A stretch of 64,000 nt of DNA from Collinsella aerofaciens (GTDB taxonomy: Bacteria > Actinomycetota > Coriobacteriia > Coriobacteriales > Coriobacteriaceae): the NCBI RefSeq assembly GCF_015546965.1, contig NZ_JADMUF010000002.1, positions 282,278 to 346,277 on the forward strand. Direction: 5' to 3'. The notes below the pieces were generated by a model that was given only the letters and a program-made list of their open reading frames with translations, did not search any database and was not told the DNA's origin. Positions 26,323 to 34,396 of the stretch are shown in pieces (position 1 is the first letter of the stretch; every line of letters begins with the position of its first letter). Made by a program: the position numbers and the translations under genes.

Positions 26323-27111
26323 TTATCGCTTAATCCACGAAGTCTCGGGGCGGCAAATGAGTCGCGCGTTGTTGTAGGCCATATCGAGCGTGAGGCAGGT
26401 GCGCGCGGCGTAAAAGCCGTCCTCGCGCTGGATGGTCAGCGCCAGCTCGGGCTTGTCGCCGGTCAGGCACAGCGGCAAGAGCAGCTGGATCCGGCCGCCA
26501 TAGAACTGCGGTACCGCGAGCGTGTAGTTGGCTGCGGCGCGGCGGGCGGCCTCGACGACGGCTCCCTCAAAGGCGCGGCGCAGCAGCAGCGAGTTGTCCT
26601 CCCCCATCAGGCTGGCGGGGATGCGCGTGAGGTTTTCCTCGTCGCCCAGAATGTGGTCGATGTTGGAGCGGATGGGCAGGCGGTAGTCAAAGACCAGCTC
26701 GGAGGGGTCCTCGGCAAAGCGCACGCGGCATGGCAGGTACTCAAACGAGACCAGCATGGGGTCGCTTTCCTTAAAGAAGCCCTTCAAAAACCAGCGCTGG
26801 CGCGCGTCGGGCTTGGTGTTGGGCTCAAACAGGCCGTAGATGGTCTCGTAGCGGCGCGTGTACAGGCCGGTGTTGAACAGGCAGCGGTCGTCGTCGAACA
26901 CCAGCGGCAGGTTGGACGGCGCGGTCTGGTCCACGTCGCGCTCGGTCAAAAACACCGCGCGGCTAAACGAAAACGACAGGTAGTTTTTGAGGATGCGGTT
27001 GCCGGGGCCCCAGTCCTCGGGGTCGGCGAGGTCGACCAAACGGTCGTAACAGGGCTCGGGGCAAAACGCGAAGTCGTAGACATTACTGCACAGGGTGCTG
27101 GGGATCTCCAT
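26323..27111 (-). CDS. DUF3825 domain protein
   Basis: 262 residues matching, by pattern, the DUF3825 family: GNRILKNYLSFSFSRAVFLT in the N-terminal third, VFDDDRCLFNTGLYTRRYETIYG, and RAAANYTLAVPQFYGGRIQLLLPL near the end. No membrane segments. Function unknown; homologues occur in mobile and defence contexts and fused to RNA-binding domains. ATG 27111 chosen over the TTG at 27126; GGAAG upstream is rather close. GC-rich like the core genes. Confidence 0.7.
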   Translation of the reverse strand: MEIPSTLCSNVYDFAFCPEPCYDRLVDLADPEDWGPGNRILKNYLSFSFSRAVFLTERDVDQTAPSNLPLVFDDDRCLFNTGLYTRRYETIYGLFEPNTKPDARQRWFLKGFFKESDPMLVSFEYLPCRVRFAEDPSELVFDYRLPIRSNIDHILGDEENLTRIPASLMGEDNSLLLRRAFEGAVVEAARRAAANYTLAVPQFYGGRIQLLLPLCLTGDKPELALTIQREDGFYAARTCLTLDMAYNNARLICRPETSWIKR

Positions 27112-27156
27112 GTGGCTTCCAATCAAGATAATGGCCGGCGTGCGGATGCTTTGATT

Positions 27157-27672
27157 CTATACGTGCGACGGGTCGCCCATGCCCGCAATGCAACCGCGGC
27201 GCAGCTCCTCGGCGAGCCCGCTGGTCGTACGGTTTCCGGAAACGAGGTCCTGAATCCAGGCGTAGTACTGGTTGTCTTTGGGCTCGGAGCTGTCGGACAG
27301 CACGACCGGAGTGCCGGCGAATCTTAGGACAGACAACGCAAAGACAAGGCTGGTGCGCTTGTTACCGTCCTCAAAGATGTGGTCCTTGACCATGTGCTCG
27401 GCCACGTAGGTGACCTGGTCAAAGATGTCTGCGAAGCGGTCGGCCGGCGATTGGCCGAATATCGTACAGAATGCACCCGCAAGCACGGACTCGACGCGTC
27501 CAAGCTCAAGCGCGGCCCGGTCGCCTGCGGCGTCAGTTGTATAGCAGCGCCCGACCGTCATCAGCGTGCTGTGTAGGCGCATCACAGCCGCGGCAATAGC
27601 TTCGAGCGAACCGGCATCATCAAGCACGAGCGGCACGAACGGATGAGCGCCCCGCTGCGTAGCCGCCATCAT
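27157..27672 (-). CDS. Fic/Doc-family toxin
   Basis: 171 residues. The Fic/Doc catalytic motif HIFEDGNKR is at 98-106, within VKDHIFEDGNKRTSLVFAL. Doc-type proteins phosphorylate EF-Tu, Fic-type ones AMPylate targets; the DGNKR form is close to Doc, but the chain is longer than Doc. It overlaps the upstream small gene by 4 nt (ATGATG/TGA), the classical toxin-antitoxin layout. No inhibitory (S/T)xxxE(G/N) helix obvious in the toxin itself. Confidence 0.8.
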   Translation of the reverse strand: MMAATQRGAHPFVPLVLDDAGSLEAIAAAVMRLHSTLMTVGRCYTTDAAGDRAALELGRVESVLAGAFCTIFGQSPADRFADIFDQVTYVAEHMVKDHIFEDGNKRTSLVFALSVLRFAGTPVVLSDSSEPKDNQYYAWIQDLVSGNRTTSGLAEELRRGCIAGMGDPSHV

Positions 27673-27893
27673 GAGTTCTCCAAGAGCCTGAGCGCGTTGG
27701 GCATTTCCGCAATAGTTGACCGAATGGCTTCGTCGATCAAGGCGATGTTTTCAAGATCATCGTGTAAAGTGTGGAGTGCTTTCGGCGCGATAGGGTCGGT
27801 TGCGTCTGCTTTACAGTTGTCAAAAGTCATGCTTTCAGGATAATTGCCGCAACAACTATCAGGGCATGTCGTTGCATTTAATGTTTTCATCAC
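27669..27893 (-). CDS. Putative antitoxin of the Doc-like toxin
   Basis: 74 residues, unrecognised. The N-terminus has four Cys (TTCPDSCCGN ... DNC), which is unusual for a Phd-type antitoxin; the C-terminal half (ALHTLHDDLENIALIDEAIR) is helical and could bind the toxin. Role inferred only from its position and 4-nt overlap with the toxin gene. Confidence 0.55.
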   Translation of the reverse strand: MMKTLNATTCPDSCCGNYPESMTFDNCKADATDPIAPKALHTLHDDLENIALIDEAIRSTIAEMPNALRLLENS

Positions 27894-27973
27894 GCCGTCC
27901 TCCTGCTAGCTAAATCCGAGCGTTTAACCCGGGCATTTCGACCATGCAACCTAAATTGATATTCTTGAGGCAA

Positions 27974-28288
27974 TCAATCATCGCTGTCCAAACGTCTAGA
28001 TGCCAGGTCGAATACCTTGCCCTTGTCCCTTGCACCTATTGCGATGATTTGAACTACTTCGACGTGCCCATCACGGATGCGATAAATTACGCGAATGCCA
28101 TCAGTGCGAAACTTAAGTTCCCTACAACCTGCAAGAAGACCCGAAAGTGGCTTGCCAATTTCATCGGCTCGAAGTGCAAGACGCGCAATACCTTTGTCCA
28201 CCATAGCGCGAACCGAGCCATCGAGTGACAAATACTCTTTCTCGGCAGTCTTATCGTAAAACTCAACCTTAAACCTAGCCACGTTCAC
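27974..28288 (-). CDS. RelE/ParE-family toxin
   Basis: 104 residues. Pattern of the RelE superfamily: FKVEFYDKTAEKEYLSL at the start, GKPLSGLLAGCRELKFRTDG in the centre, then IRVIYRIRDGHVEVVQIIAIGARDK, where Arg residues usually contact mRNA. Members of this branch cleave mRNA on the ribosome or poison gyrase. It overlaps its antitoxin gene by 4 nt. Confidence 0.88.
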   Translation of the reverse strand: MNVARFKVEFYDKTAEKEYLSLDGSVRAMVDKGIARLALRADEIGKPLSGLLAGCRELKFRTDGIRVIYRIRDGHVEVVQIIAIGARDKGKVFDLASRRLDSDD

Positions 28289-28653
28289 TCGAACAGCTCC
28301 TCGTCGGAAATGGGATCGGTCGTCTCGGCTTCTAGCATGGCCTCGAACCTCTCACGTCCCACGGTATCGGAGAACGGGATGCCCTTGCGATTCGAATCAG
28401 CGTCGCCCTGCGCGAGCCTTGCAGCGGCTATGGCGTGCAGGCGCTCCTCTCGGAGCTGTTCGAGTTCAACCGCCATCGCTTCGAACTCGTCGAAGCCGAC
28501 GATAACAGTATCGATGCCATCGTTCCTGTCTGAGACAAATTGCGGCTCCCTTCGAGCGCGACGTCTCGCTTCGCCAAAATTTTTGCTTGCCTGCGTCGAA
28601 GTCAGCACCTGTTCGCGTCCAAAAACGAGTTTCTTGTCTATCACGGCAACCAT
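28285..28653 (-). CDS. Phd/YefM-like antitoxin
   Basis: 122 residues, start ATG 28653 with AAGGAGG upstream (28662-28668). The N-terminus (VLTSTQASKNFGEARRRARR ... FVSDRNDGIDTVIVGFDEFEAM) is the Phd/YefM DNA-binding fold; the C-terminus is acidic and would wrap the toxin. Likely self-regulates through the palindromes just upstream. Confidence 0.85.
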   Translation of the reverse strand: MVAVIDKKLVFGREQVLTSTQASKNFGEARRRARREPQFVSDRNDGIDTVIVGFDEFEAMAVELEQLREERLHAIAAARLAQGDADSNRKGIPFSDTVGRERFEAMLEAETTDPISDEELFE

Positions 28654-28678
28654 AGCAACCTCCTTTATAATCTGTCTC

Positions 28679-28713
28679 TAATACGTATTATAGTCCCTCT
28701 TAAATACGTACTA
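28679..28713. promoter_or_regulatory. Operator of the RelE/Phd pair
   Basis: TAATACGTATTA (28679-28690) is a perfect 12-bp palindrome; a second site TTAAATACGTACTA lies at 28700-28713 with the same TACGTA core. Centre-to-centre distance is about two helical turns, as expected for a cooperative antitoxin operator. Confidence 0.65.
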
Positions 28714-28738
28714 AAAGGAAAGTTAAACAGCAATATTC

Positions 28739-29428
28739 CTAGTATTGATTTGAAGAACAGGGTTTCGAGTCGTACTCCAGGGCGATCGGTTGCCAGACGA
28801 GGTCTTCGATGGCGCAGCTTAGGGTGTTTGCGAGCGCCAATGCCGAGGAGACTGAGGCGCGGCGTAGGTCGAGCTGGTTCTGCTCGTAGAGTTGTATGGC
28901 GCGAAGTTTAACCCCCGATTGGGCGGCGAGCTGTTTTTGCGTTAGGCCGGCCGCCTTTCGTGCCGCTTTGAGGCCCTTTTTGTCTGCCTGGGCGTTGTTC
29001 CATTTTTCGATGACAATCTGGGCGAATTTGTCTTCGGAAGCCTCGTGAAGCGGATGGTACGAGCCGATGATCCAATCGAGCGGGGCGACTTCAAGAAGGT
29101 CGCTAAAACACAAGCTGCACATCCATTGCGCATAGGCCAAAACCCACCCCGCCCAATACTGAGGCGAACGGTCGAACGGATAGGTCTCCCTGCATTCGAC
29201 GGGGCTCAGTCCCGCATGGGCGATAATATCGCGCGCGAGCTCGTCGCCCGACATGCCGCAGACGACGCGAGGCATACCGCGCTCAAACTGTTTCATCTCA
29301 AAAGCGTTCGACAGGATCGCCGTCAACTCGGCTGGATTCAACCCTTGGTCGCAGAGAGCGAAATCGACTGCCTCGCCCAGCGTTCTCATGGCATCCTCGA
29401 GATACATCTCACTGTAGGCGTGGGTCAT
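28739..29428 (-). CDS. XRE-family protein, putative antitoxin of the DUF3990 toxin
   Basis: 229 residues. The C-terminal third has a helix-turn-helix of the XRE/Cro type: LKAARKAAGLTQKQLAAQSG then VKLRAIQLYEQNQ, about 153-187. The N-terminal 140 residues are a separate domain with no name I know. It overlaps the DUF3990 gene by 20 nt and lies downstream of it. Probably binds the 43-bp operator at 30095-30137. Confidence 0.75.
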   Translation of the reverse strand: MTHAYSEMYLEDAMRTLGEAVDFALCDQGLNPAELTAILSNAFEMKQFERGMPRVVCGMSGDELARDIIAHAGLSPVECRETYPFDRSPQYWAGWVLAYAQWMCSLCFSDLLEVAPLDWIIGSYHPLHEASEDKFAQIVIEKWNNAQADKKGLKAARKAAGLTQKQLAAQSGVKLRAIQLYEQNQLDLRRASVSSALALANTLSCAIEDLVWQPIALEYDSKPCSSNQY

Positions 29429-30077
29429 TTTCTGTCATCCCCTCTCGAACGATATCGACGATACGAATTCCCTCAAACGGGTTTTCGGTAAGCAATTCCC
29501 GATACCGCGCCCTTGCCAACTCATCTCGGTCCTTGGCCAATGGGCCATATAGAGCTTGCGGCGCACGTTCAAATCCAGCAAAACGAATGCTCTTAAACGC
29601 ACGCTCGCTTTTGAGCACAATCTGTTCTCCAAGGTTGCCGAGCCTCATCGCTCGACCGAGCTGGTCAATGGTGATCGTATTGTTTACAAACGCTCTGGCA
29701 TAGCTGAAGTACGAGTCATCCGCACGCCACCCTCTAATCACATCGCAAGCGTTAGCATCAGGCAAAAAATGATCGCGAAGGTATTCGCATGCCCCCATAG
29801 CGACGGCGGTGTCCTTTCGGAATGAACGATGCTCTACAAGCAACGCTATCCAATGAAGAACTGAATATTGCGGCGATAGCAGGTCGAGTACCTTGAGATC
29901 GGCCATGTCGAGTTCATATCGATTTGCAAAGCCGTCTGCGTCCCTAGAGCATGCCCATTCCCTTGCAAGGTCGAGGCTCTCTGTGCAATAGAATCCCCGT
30001 CCATAGTCGTTATGGACTTTCCCCAGGCCAAGCTGGGGAGTCTCAATGATTTTCTGAGAACCATGCCACAGTTCCAC
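29409..30077 (-). CDS. DUF3990 protein, ADP-ribosyltransferase-like toxin
   Basis: 222 residues. The N-terminus shows the DUF3990 signature: ELWHGSQKIIETPQLGLGK, then DYGRGFYCTESLDLAREWAC (about 24-43), resembling the NAD-binding start of ART-fold enzymes. Near the middle comes VRGWRADDSYFSYARAF-like sequence. Proteins of this type are paired with XRE or DUF3791 partners and are considered toxins; the target is unknown. Toxin-first order is the reverse of classical pairs. Confidence 0.75.
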   Translation of the reverse strand: MELWHGSQKIIETPQLGLGKVHNDYGRGFYCTESLDLAREWACSRDADGFANRYELDMADLKVLDLLSPQYSVLHWIALLVEHRSFRKDTAVAMGACEYLRDHFLPDANACDVIRGWRADDSYFSYARAFVNNTITIDQLGRAMRLGNLGEQIVLKSERAFKSIRFAGFERAPQALYGPLAKDRDELARARYRELLTENPFEGIRIVDIVREGMTENDPRLQ

Positions 30078-30094
30078 GCGAGTCTCCTAACAGA

Positions 30095-30137
30095 TATCGC
30101 TCTAGCGATAGTATAACACACTATCGCTAGAGCGATA
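30095..30137. promoter_or_regulatory. 43-bp symmetric operator of the DUF3990/XRE pair
   Basis: Two 18-nt arms, TATCGCTCTAGCGATAGT (30095-30112) and its exact reverse complement (30120-30137), flank a 7-nt centre. Each arm is itself TATCGC-TCTA-GCGATA. A possible -10 (TATACT, minus strand, 30110-30115) lies within, so binding would block transcription. Confidence 0.8.
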
Positions 30138-30274
30138 CCTGCATTCAAAGAGCAAGAGGATGTATGGAACGGAGTTTGAGTTCAATACTGGCTTCTAAGA
30201 CTCTCCGAGTCCGGAAGTAAGCGGCAAAAATCAGACTCGTTGACCACGCCGAAGCACACCAACGCCTCTGCCTG

Positions 30275-30574
30275 CTACAGCGCTTCATAGATGCACACCT
30301 CATCCTGCTCGATGCTTTTGCTGAAGGCCGGGCGCATGTGCTCTGGTGGGTTGGTGACTATATCAACCTTTCGCCCAAGTTCCTTTTCGAGCTCAAGTGA
30401 AAGTTCATATAGCGTGCCAAACGTCATCGTGGCGCCGCAGGCTAGACGCAAGTCGATATCGCTATCGGGCGCTTGCTCGCCTCGGGCGAACGAGCCAAAC
30501 AGATATGCCTCGCGGGCGTCGTAGCGAGCCAGCACGCGGCAGACCGCAGTGGATATGTCGGTTAACGAGATCAT
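30275..30574 (-). CDS. MNT-type nucleotidyltransferase (orphan)
   Basis: 99 residues. The minimal nucleotidyltransferase motif GSFARGEQAPDSDIDL is at 27-42, with catalytic Asp39 and Asp41. In HEPN/MNT pairs this protein is the antitoxin that AMPylates the HEPN toxin. No HEPN gene lies on either side, so it is orphaned or acts alone. ATG 30574. Confidence 0.8.
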   Translation of the reverse strand: MISLTDISTAVCRVLARYDAREAYLFGSFARGEQAPDSDIDLRLACGATMTFGTLYELSLELEKELGRKVDIVTNPPEHMRPAFSKSIEQDEVCIYEAL

Positions 30575-30692
30575 GAATAATTGCCGCTCAACAGTAAAAC
30601 ATCAGGGGACCAGCGCCGAAACCTCCGGTCCAACTTTATGGCGTTCGGCAAGCTCGAAAATGTATGGGGATTTTGATCTGAGGTTCTTGGGA

Positions 30693-30733
30693 AATAGTGT
30701 GACTGGCCGTAGCACGGGATAAATCACACTATT
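30693..30733 (-). terminator. Hairpin at the end of the RloB gene
   Basis: AATAGTGTGA (30693-30702) and TCACACTATT (30724-30733) are exact complements around a 21-nt loop and include the RloB stop codon. T-rich after it on the minus strand (ATTTCCC). Possible terminator. Confidence 0.45.
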
Positions 30734-31406
30734 GGCCCGACCCAAATACATCATCTACAAGATCAGGCAAATCTGTCCATACCTGATAGGCGGCAACGTT
30801 GTCCGGATTTGCTTCTCTTGCGCGGCGTTTATCATCGGTATTGTGCTTTGCGGCATTGGCCAAAGCCTGGTCCTTTTTGCCATCAATCATTTCTAGATTT
30901 ACAGACTTGAACTTAGACGCAGACGACCTGTTGGGGTCGGTGGTCTTTAATACACCAAGGTTGCGCGCCCTTTTCTCACATTGGGGAGTCGATGTAAAAG
31001 TTTCCGGGCATGGTGAAACATGATCGATGAGCCATACTTCAAAGCATGGATTGGAGATCGCGAGCTTAACCCCTGTTGTCTTAGCTTCTCGTTCTGCCTT
31101 GGCCAAATTCCTGAACTCATCCGAATCGACAACAATCCATGCGGAACTCAATGCTTCGATTTCACCTGTTTTAACTGCCTTTTTATCATTCTCAAGCTCT
31201 CGGGACAGTTGCTTGGCCACCTTCAAGGGGTCTCCGTCTATATGCCGATACCGCACGCTTCCGCGAACATCCATCTCACTAATTAAGTGGTTGAAGTATT
31301 CGGTTTCGGTCACCTTGCCATTGGACACAATTAAGTGGCGCTTTCTTTTGGCTCTTGTTTGCTTTTTGCGGCCAAGAGCAAGCCCTCTCCTTTCTGCCTT
31401 AGCCAT
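30729..31406 (-). CDS. RloB/AbiLii-like protein
   Basis: 225 residues of the RloB family, a Toprim-like fold that forms the effector of AbiL-type abortive infection when paired with an ATPase. Basic N-terminus, then HLIVSNGKVTETEYF (family IvcEGe.TE..Yf), SSAWIVVDSDEF with the DxD pair, and NPCFEVWLIDH. The usual Glu before Gly is Asn here (SNG), which could weaken metal binding. It overlaps the ATPase gene by 8 nt. Confidence 0.82.
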   Translation of the reverse strand: MAKAERRGLALGRKKQTRAKRKRHLIVSNGKVTETEYFNHLISEMDVRGSVRYRHIDGDPLKVAKQLSRELENDKKAVKTGEIEALSSAWIVVDSDEFRNLAKAEREAKTTGVKLAISNPCFEVWLIDHVSPCPETFTSTPQCEKRARNLGVLKTTDPNRSSASKFKSVNLEMIDGKKDQALANAAKHNTDDKRRAREANPDNVAAYQVWTDLPDLVDDVFGSGQ

Positions 31407-32694
31407 TTATGTCAGCGTCTTCCTTCATGAGTCGGGCCACAAGTTGATGAAAACTTGGGTTGGGCAGCGGCACATAGACACCGTTTAAGTAATTGCGCCC
31501 CAGATTCTCATTTGCACGAGGGGAATACTCCATCGCTGCAATTAATTGCGAAGTACCTTCAGAGTCCTTTTCCACAAACCAGACCTGGTCACGTTCGAGC
31601 ACCTCTTCCATGGGGCTGGTTCGCGTCATCAAGGTGACATCATGGGTTGAGAAGATGAGCTGCGCGCCCTTTGGATTTGTGTCAGGATCGGCGAACAGTG
31701 AGACGAAGTCGCGCAGGAGCGTAGGATGAAGACTCGAATCAAGCTCGTCAATTACTGTTGTGGCCCCGCTGCTTAAAGAGCGTATGGCTACCGAGAAAAA
31801 CGCCAGCGCAGCTTTTGTGCCCTCCGATTCATGGGCGGAGTCCAGCCAAAAGCCATCTCCCGAGCCTTTATGGTGGAAGAACAGGTCATAAGCGAACGAC
31901 CATTTAAAGTCTTCTGCAATTTTATTACGTGCCTCTTCCGGAATCTCATCGAGTCCAACGAGCGAGTCTTTTAAACTCATGACGCCTTCCGCTTGACGGA
32001 CATCCATTCCGTCAATTCCGATATCAGCATATTTAATGAGCTGAGATAACATCTGAGCTCGTGCGTCATCGTTGATAAACAGCTTTTTTATGGTGGCAAG
32101 CTCTGCTAGATAATGCGTTGCATCGTAGAGATTGATGTCATTGGCAAGAGCTGCGAATGCGGATTGAATTACATCACTTCCAGCCGCCGCGGCGGCAGAT
32201 AAGAACAAAGAATTATTGCGCGTGATATCCCAAAGTTGTTTTTTGGCGCCTGTAAAGGTGCTACCAAATTTAATTGACTGTTCCCCGTTTATCGATGAGC
32301 GGTCATAGAGAAGGGACGGCTGTTTTGATCGATACACGGTGAGATTCTCATATGTAACCTCATTTTTGTTTACACCAAATGAAAATTCATACTTTAAGTT
32401 GCTGGCGATAAAATCTATCGAGAATTCTGTGTCATTTGATCGCGATTCCGAGTCAAGTAAAAAGGGGACGATGGGTATTTGAGATTTCGCATCGCCTGCC
32501 GCGTAACCGGTACGAACAAAGTAAGAGACAAAGTTAAGAGCGTTTAAGAAATTTGATTTGCCCGAAGCGTTTGCACCGTAAATCGCAGCCACTCGCACAG
32601 GACCAAGTTCCTTTTTGCTTGAAATCGGTTCGAAAGAGAACTGCTGCGTATCCCGAAAACTGAGGAAGTTCTTAAAAGAAAAGTTGAGGATCAT
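31399..32694 (-). CDS. AAA-family ATPase, RloA/AbiLi-like
   Basis: 431 residues. N-terminal ILNFSFKNFLSFRDTQQFSF, Walker A GANASGKS at 40-47, late Walker B TVIDELDSSLHP and switch STHDVTLM, the layout of the OLD/RecF-like AAA_15/AAA_21 group. ATG 32694 is used: AAGGA lies 8 nt upstream. With the RloB gene it forms an AbiL-like abortive infection pair, inferred from gene order and families. GC is low compared with the core genes. Confidence 0.85.
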   Translation of the reverse strand: MILNFSFKNFLSFRDTQQFSFEPISSKKELGPVRVAAIYGANASGKSNFLNALNFVSYFVRTGYAAGDAKSQIPIVPFLLDSESRSNDTEFSIDFIASNLKYEFSFGVNKNEVTYENLTVYRSKQPSLLYDRSSINGEQSIKFGSTFTGAKKQLWDITRNNSLFLSAAAAAGSDVIQSAFAALANDINLYDATHYLAELATIKKLFINDDARAQMLSQLIKYADIGIDGMDVRQAEGVMSLKDSLVGLDEIPEEARNKIAEDFKWSFAYDLFFHHKGSGDGFWLDSAHESEGTKAALAFFSVAIRSLSSGATTVIDELDSSLHPTLLRDFVSLFADPDTNPKGAQLIFSTHDVTLMTRTSPMEEVLERDQVWFVEKDSEGTSQLIAAMEYSPRANENLGRNYLNGVYVPLPNPSFHQLVARLMKEDADING

Positions 32695-32832
32695 CTTTAG
32701 AATCCTTTTCGCAAAAGTTGATTTACCACAGACATCCTTTAATAACAAGGACAATTATATAGTTTTAAAACCATTATTTGTTAGCTTTGAACAAATATCT
32801 GCTTTAAATTGAAATCTATTCAAGAGGCCCTA

Positions 32833-33039
32833 TTAGCATTGCAAATTGTTCCATTGCCGCTGCGACAAGAATGGCAAGATTGTCAAAACGTCTTTTTTGC
32901 CAGATGCCAGGAATGCGTCCCCTTCGCGAATGGCCTCAAGGCTTTCGGAATTAGGTTCCTCGGGGGCAAAAGTCAACGCGATGCGATGAGTGTTGCCCAT
33001 TTGCTTGAAGAAGAATCGATATCGTAGAAGCTGCCTCAC
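32833..33039 (-). pseudogene. DinJ/RelB-type antitoxin, broken copy
   Basis: Reads FFKQMGNTHRIALTFAPEEP and NSESLEAIREGDAFLASGKK, nearly the same as residues 36-75 of the intact antitoxin at 40847-41122. The N-terminal DNA-binding part is missing, and one G is lost after GKK, so the frame shifts; in the other frame the tail continues RFDN..LVAAAMEQ. Remnant of a duplicated unit. Confidence 0.8.
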
Positions 33040-33066
33040 TCAGGAGCAATCCGGAAAGCGAGCGTT

Positions 33067-33456
33067 TTAGCAGCGAATCGCGGCGCATAGGAGCGCTATG
33101 CCGAATAAGAAAAGCGTTAGGGATGCGGCAATCCAGCAGCTATCACCTGTCTTGGGGAGCGAGGCAGTCGTCGCGGTGGTGGCTTTGGGCCTAGAGGCCT
33201 TGGCGGCCGTGGTGTTGGTCACTGTGGTCGTGGTCACCGTCTTAGTCGCGGCTGCGGGCTTTTGTGTGGGATTCGTCGACGGATCCGCAGCTGGCTCGCC
33301 GGTAGCGGAGTCAGTGCCAGGGGCGGACGGACCATCGCCCGGCACCTCGGGCCCACCGGTCTCCCCCGCCGACGACGTGGTATCCACGGGTTCGATCGTC
33401 ACATGCGCTGCCGCGGACCCATCGGCTTCCACCACGCCGCCTGCGCCAAAGGCCCC
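33067..33456 (-). pseudogene. Sortase-anchored surface protein, C-terminal fragment (copy 1)
   Basis: About 128 residues homologous to the C-terminal third of the proteins at 39007 and 41311: GAFGAGGVVEADGS, a Pro/Thr/Ala-rich stalk (TKTVTTTTVTNTT), sorting signal LPKTGDS, a hydrophobic helix and a short tail. No signal peptide or start codon; everything upstream is lost. The 107 bases after it (33457-33562) show nothing. Confidence 0.8.
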
Positions 33457-33562
33457 AATGTGACCTCTGATTACGACAACGCGTCCGCACCAAGGTATTC
33501 ACACTCAATTCCATCGTAAATAATTTCCTAAAACAAGTGATTTACTTTTAGGCGGGTCGAAT

Positions 33563-34396
33563 CTAAATTTTATACCTAGTTATTTTTTTCCATTCGGCTG
33601 TAAAACCCATGGCCTCAAGGAGGCGCTCCTCGCCGATGCTCTCATCCAATGACAAGTATCCGTTAACGCACTTGACGAGCTTGGCCTTGAATGTCTTGAA
33701 CTCGTCGTCGCGAAGGAGGTATCGAAGGGTGATCACTGCCGAGAAAACGTCTACCTTGCCGCAAGCGTAATCCGGCCCAATCTTTTCGATGCCGAGCTTG
33801 GCGTGCAAGGCCGTGTCAGGAATCTCGACGTGACACCTGTGGGAGAAGAGGCGCTCTCCATGCGCGCAGACGTTCCTGTAGAGGGCGAGTACGCGGATAA
33901 ACGACGAGAGTTCTTTCGGGTTTCCGACCCCGAACCGCTTAGCAATCTTGGCCTTCTCATTGTCTCTAAGTGCCGTGAGCATTTTCGAAATCTGTCCGAA
34001 GGTCATGGCGTTCACGGCAACCCATAGCGGCACGTTCTTATATGCCCTGCGGTAGTAGGCAAGGTATTCGTGGCTGGTATCCTTGTTGGCGATATAGTCA
34101 AGCATGTTCAGCAGCTTTGGGAGAACACGCTTCGCGCCCTTCGACGTCGCGTAGCAGCGGGCGTCTAGATACTTGCTCCGGGACTCGCCATATGCAGCGC
34201 AGAACTCGTAGGCCAGCGCCGACCTGATCTTCGCCTCGACCTTGAGCAGCGCATCGAGCATTATCTCTCTAAGCTCGACGTCAAACTCGTAAAGCGCTAG
34301 GATGTCTCCAAAAGTGGCACCTTCGCGGTATACCCGGGTGCTCGGGTCGCGGAAAAACGACTGGTAGCCGTTCACGACCGGGAAATACTGTACCAA
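33563..34396 (-). pseudogene. Abi_2 (AbiD/AbiF) abortive infection protein, 5'-truncated
   Basis: 277 residues of the Abi_2 family: FPVVNGYQSFFRD, FDVELREIMLDALLKVEAKI, WVAVNAMTFGQISKML, and the HEPN-type RNVCAHGERLFSHR (R.{4-6}H) that is probably the RNase site. The first ~30 residues of the family are missing: at about 34396 the frame runs into the 3' end of a surface-protein gene. A TTG could still start a short form, so inactivity is likely but not certain. Confidence 0.75.

Noticed and set aside
30095-30137. CRISPR-like repeats
   Set aside because: Only two inverted units before a toxin-antitoxin operon; no array of direct repeats and no cas genes in the window.
34281-34396. C-terminal extension of surface-protein copy 2 past its sorting signal
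   Set aside because: This part is the complement frame of Abi_2 codons joined by recombination, not a true protein tail.
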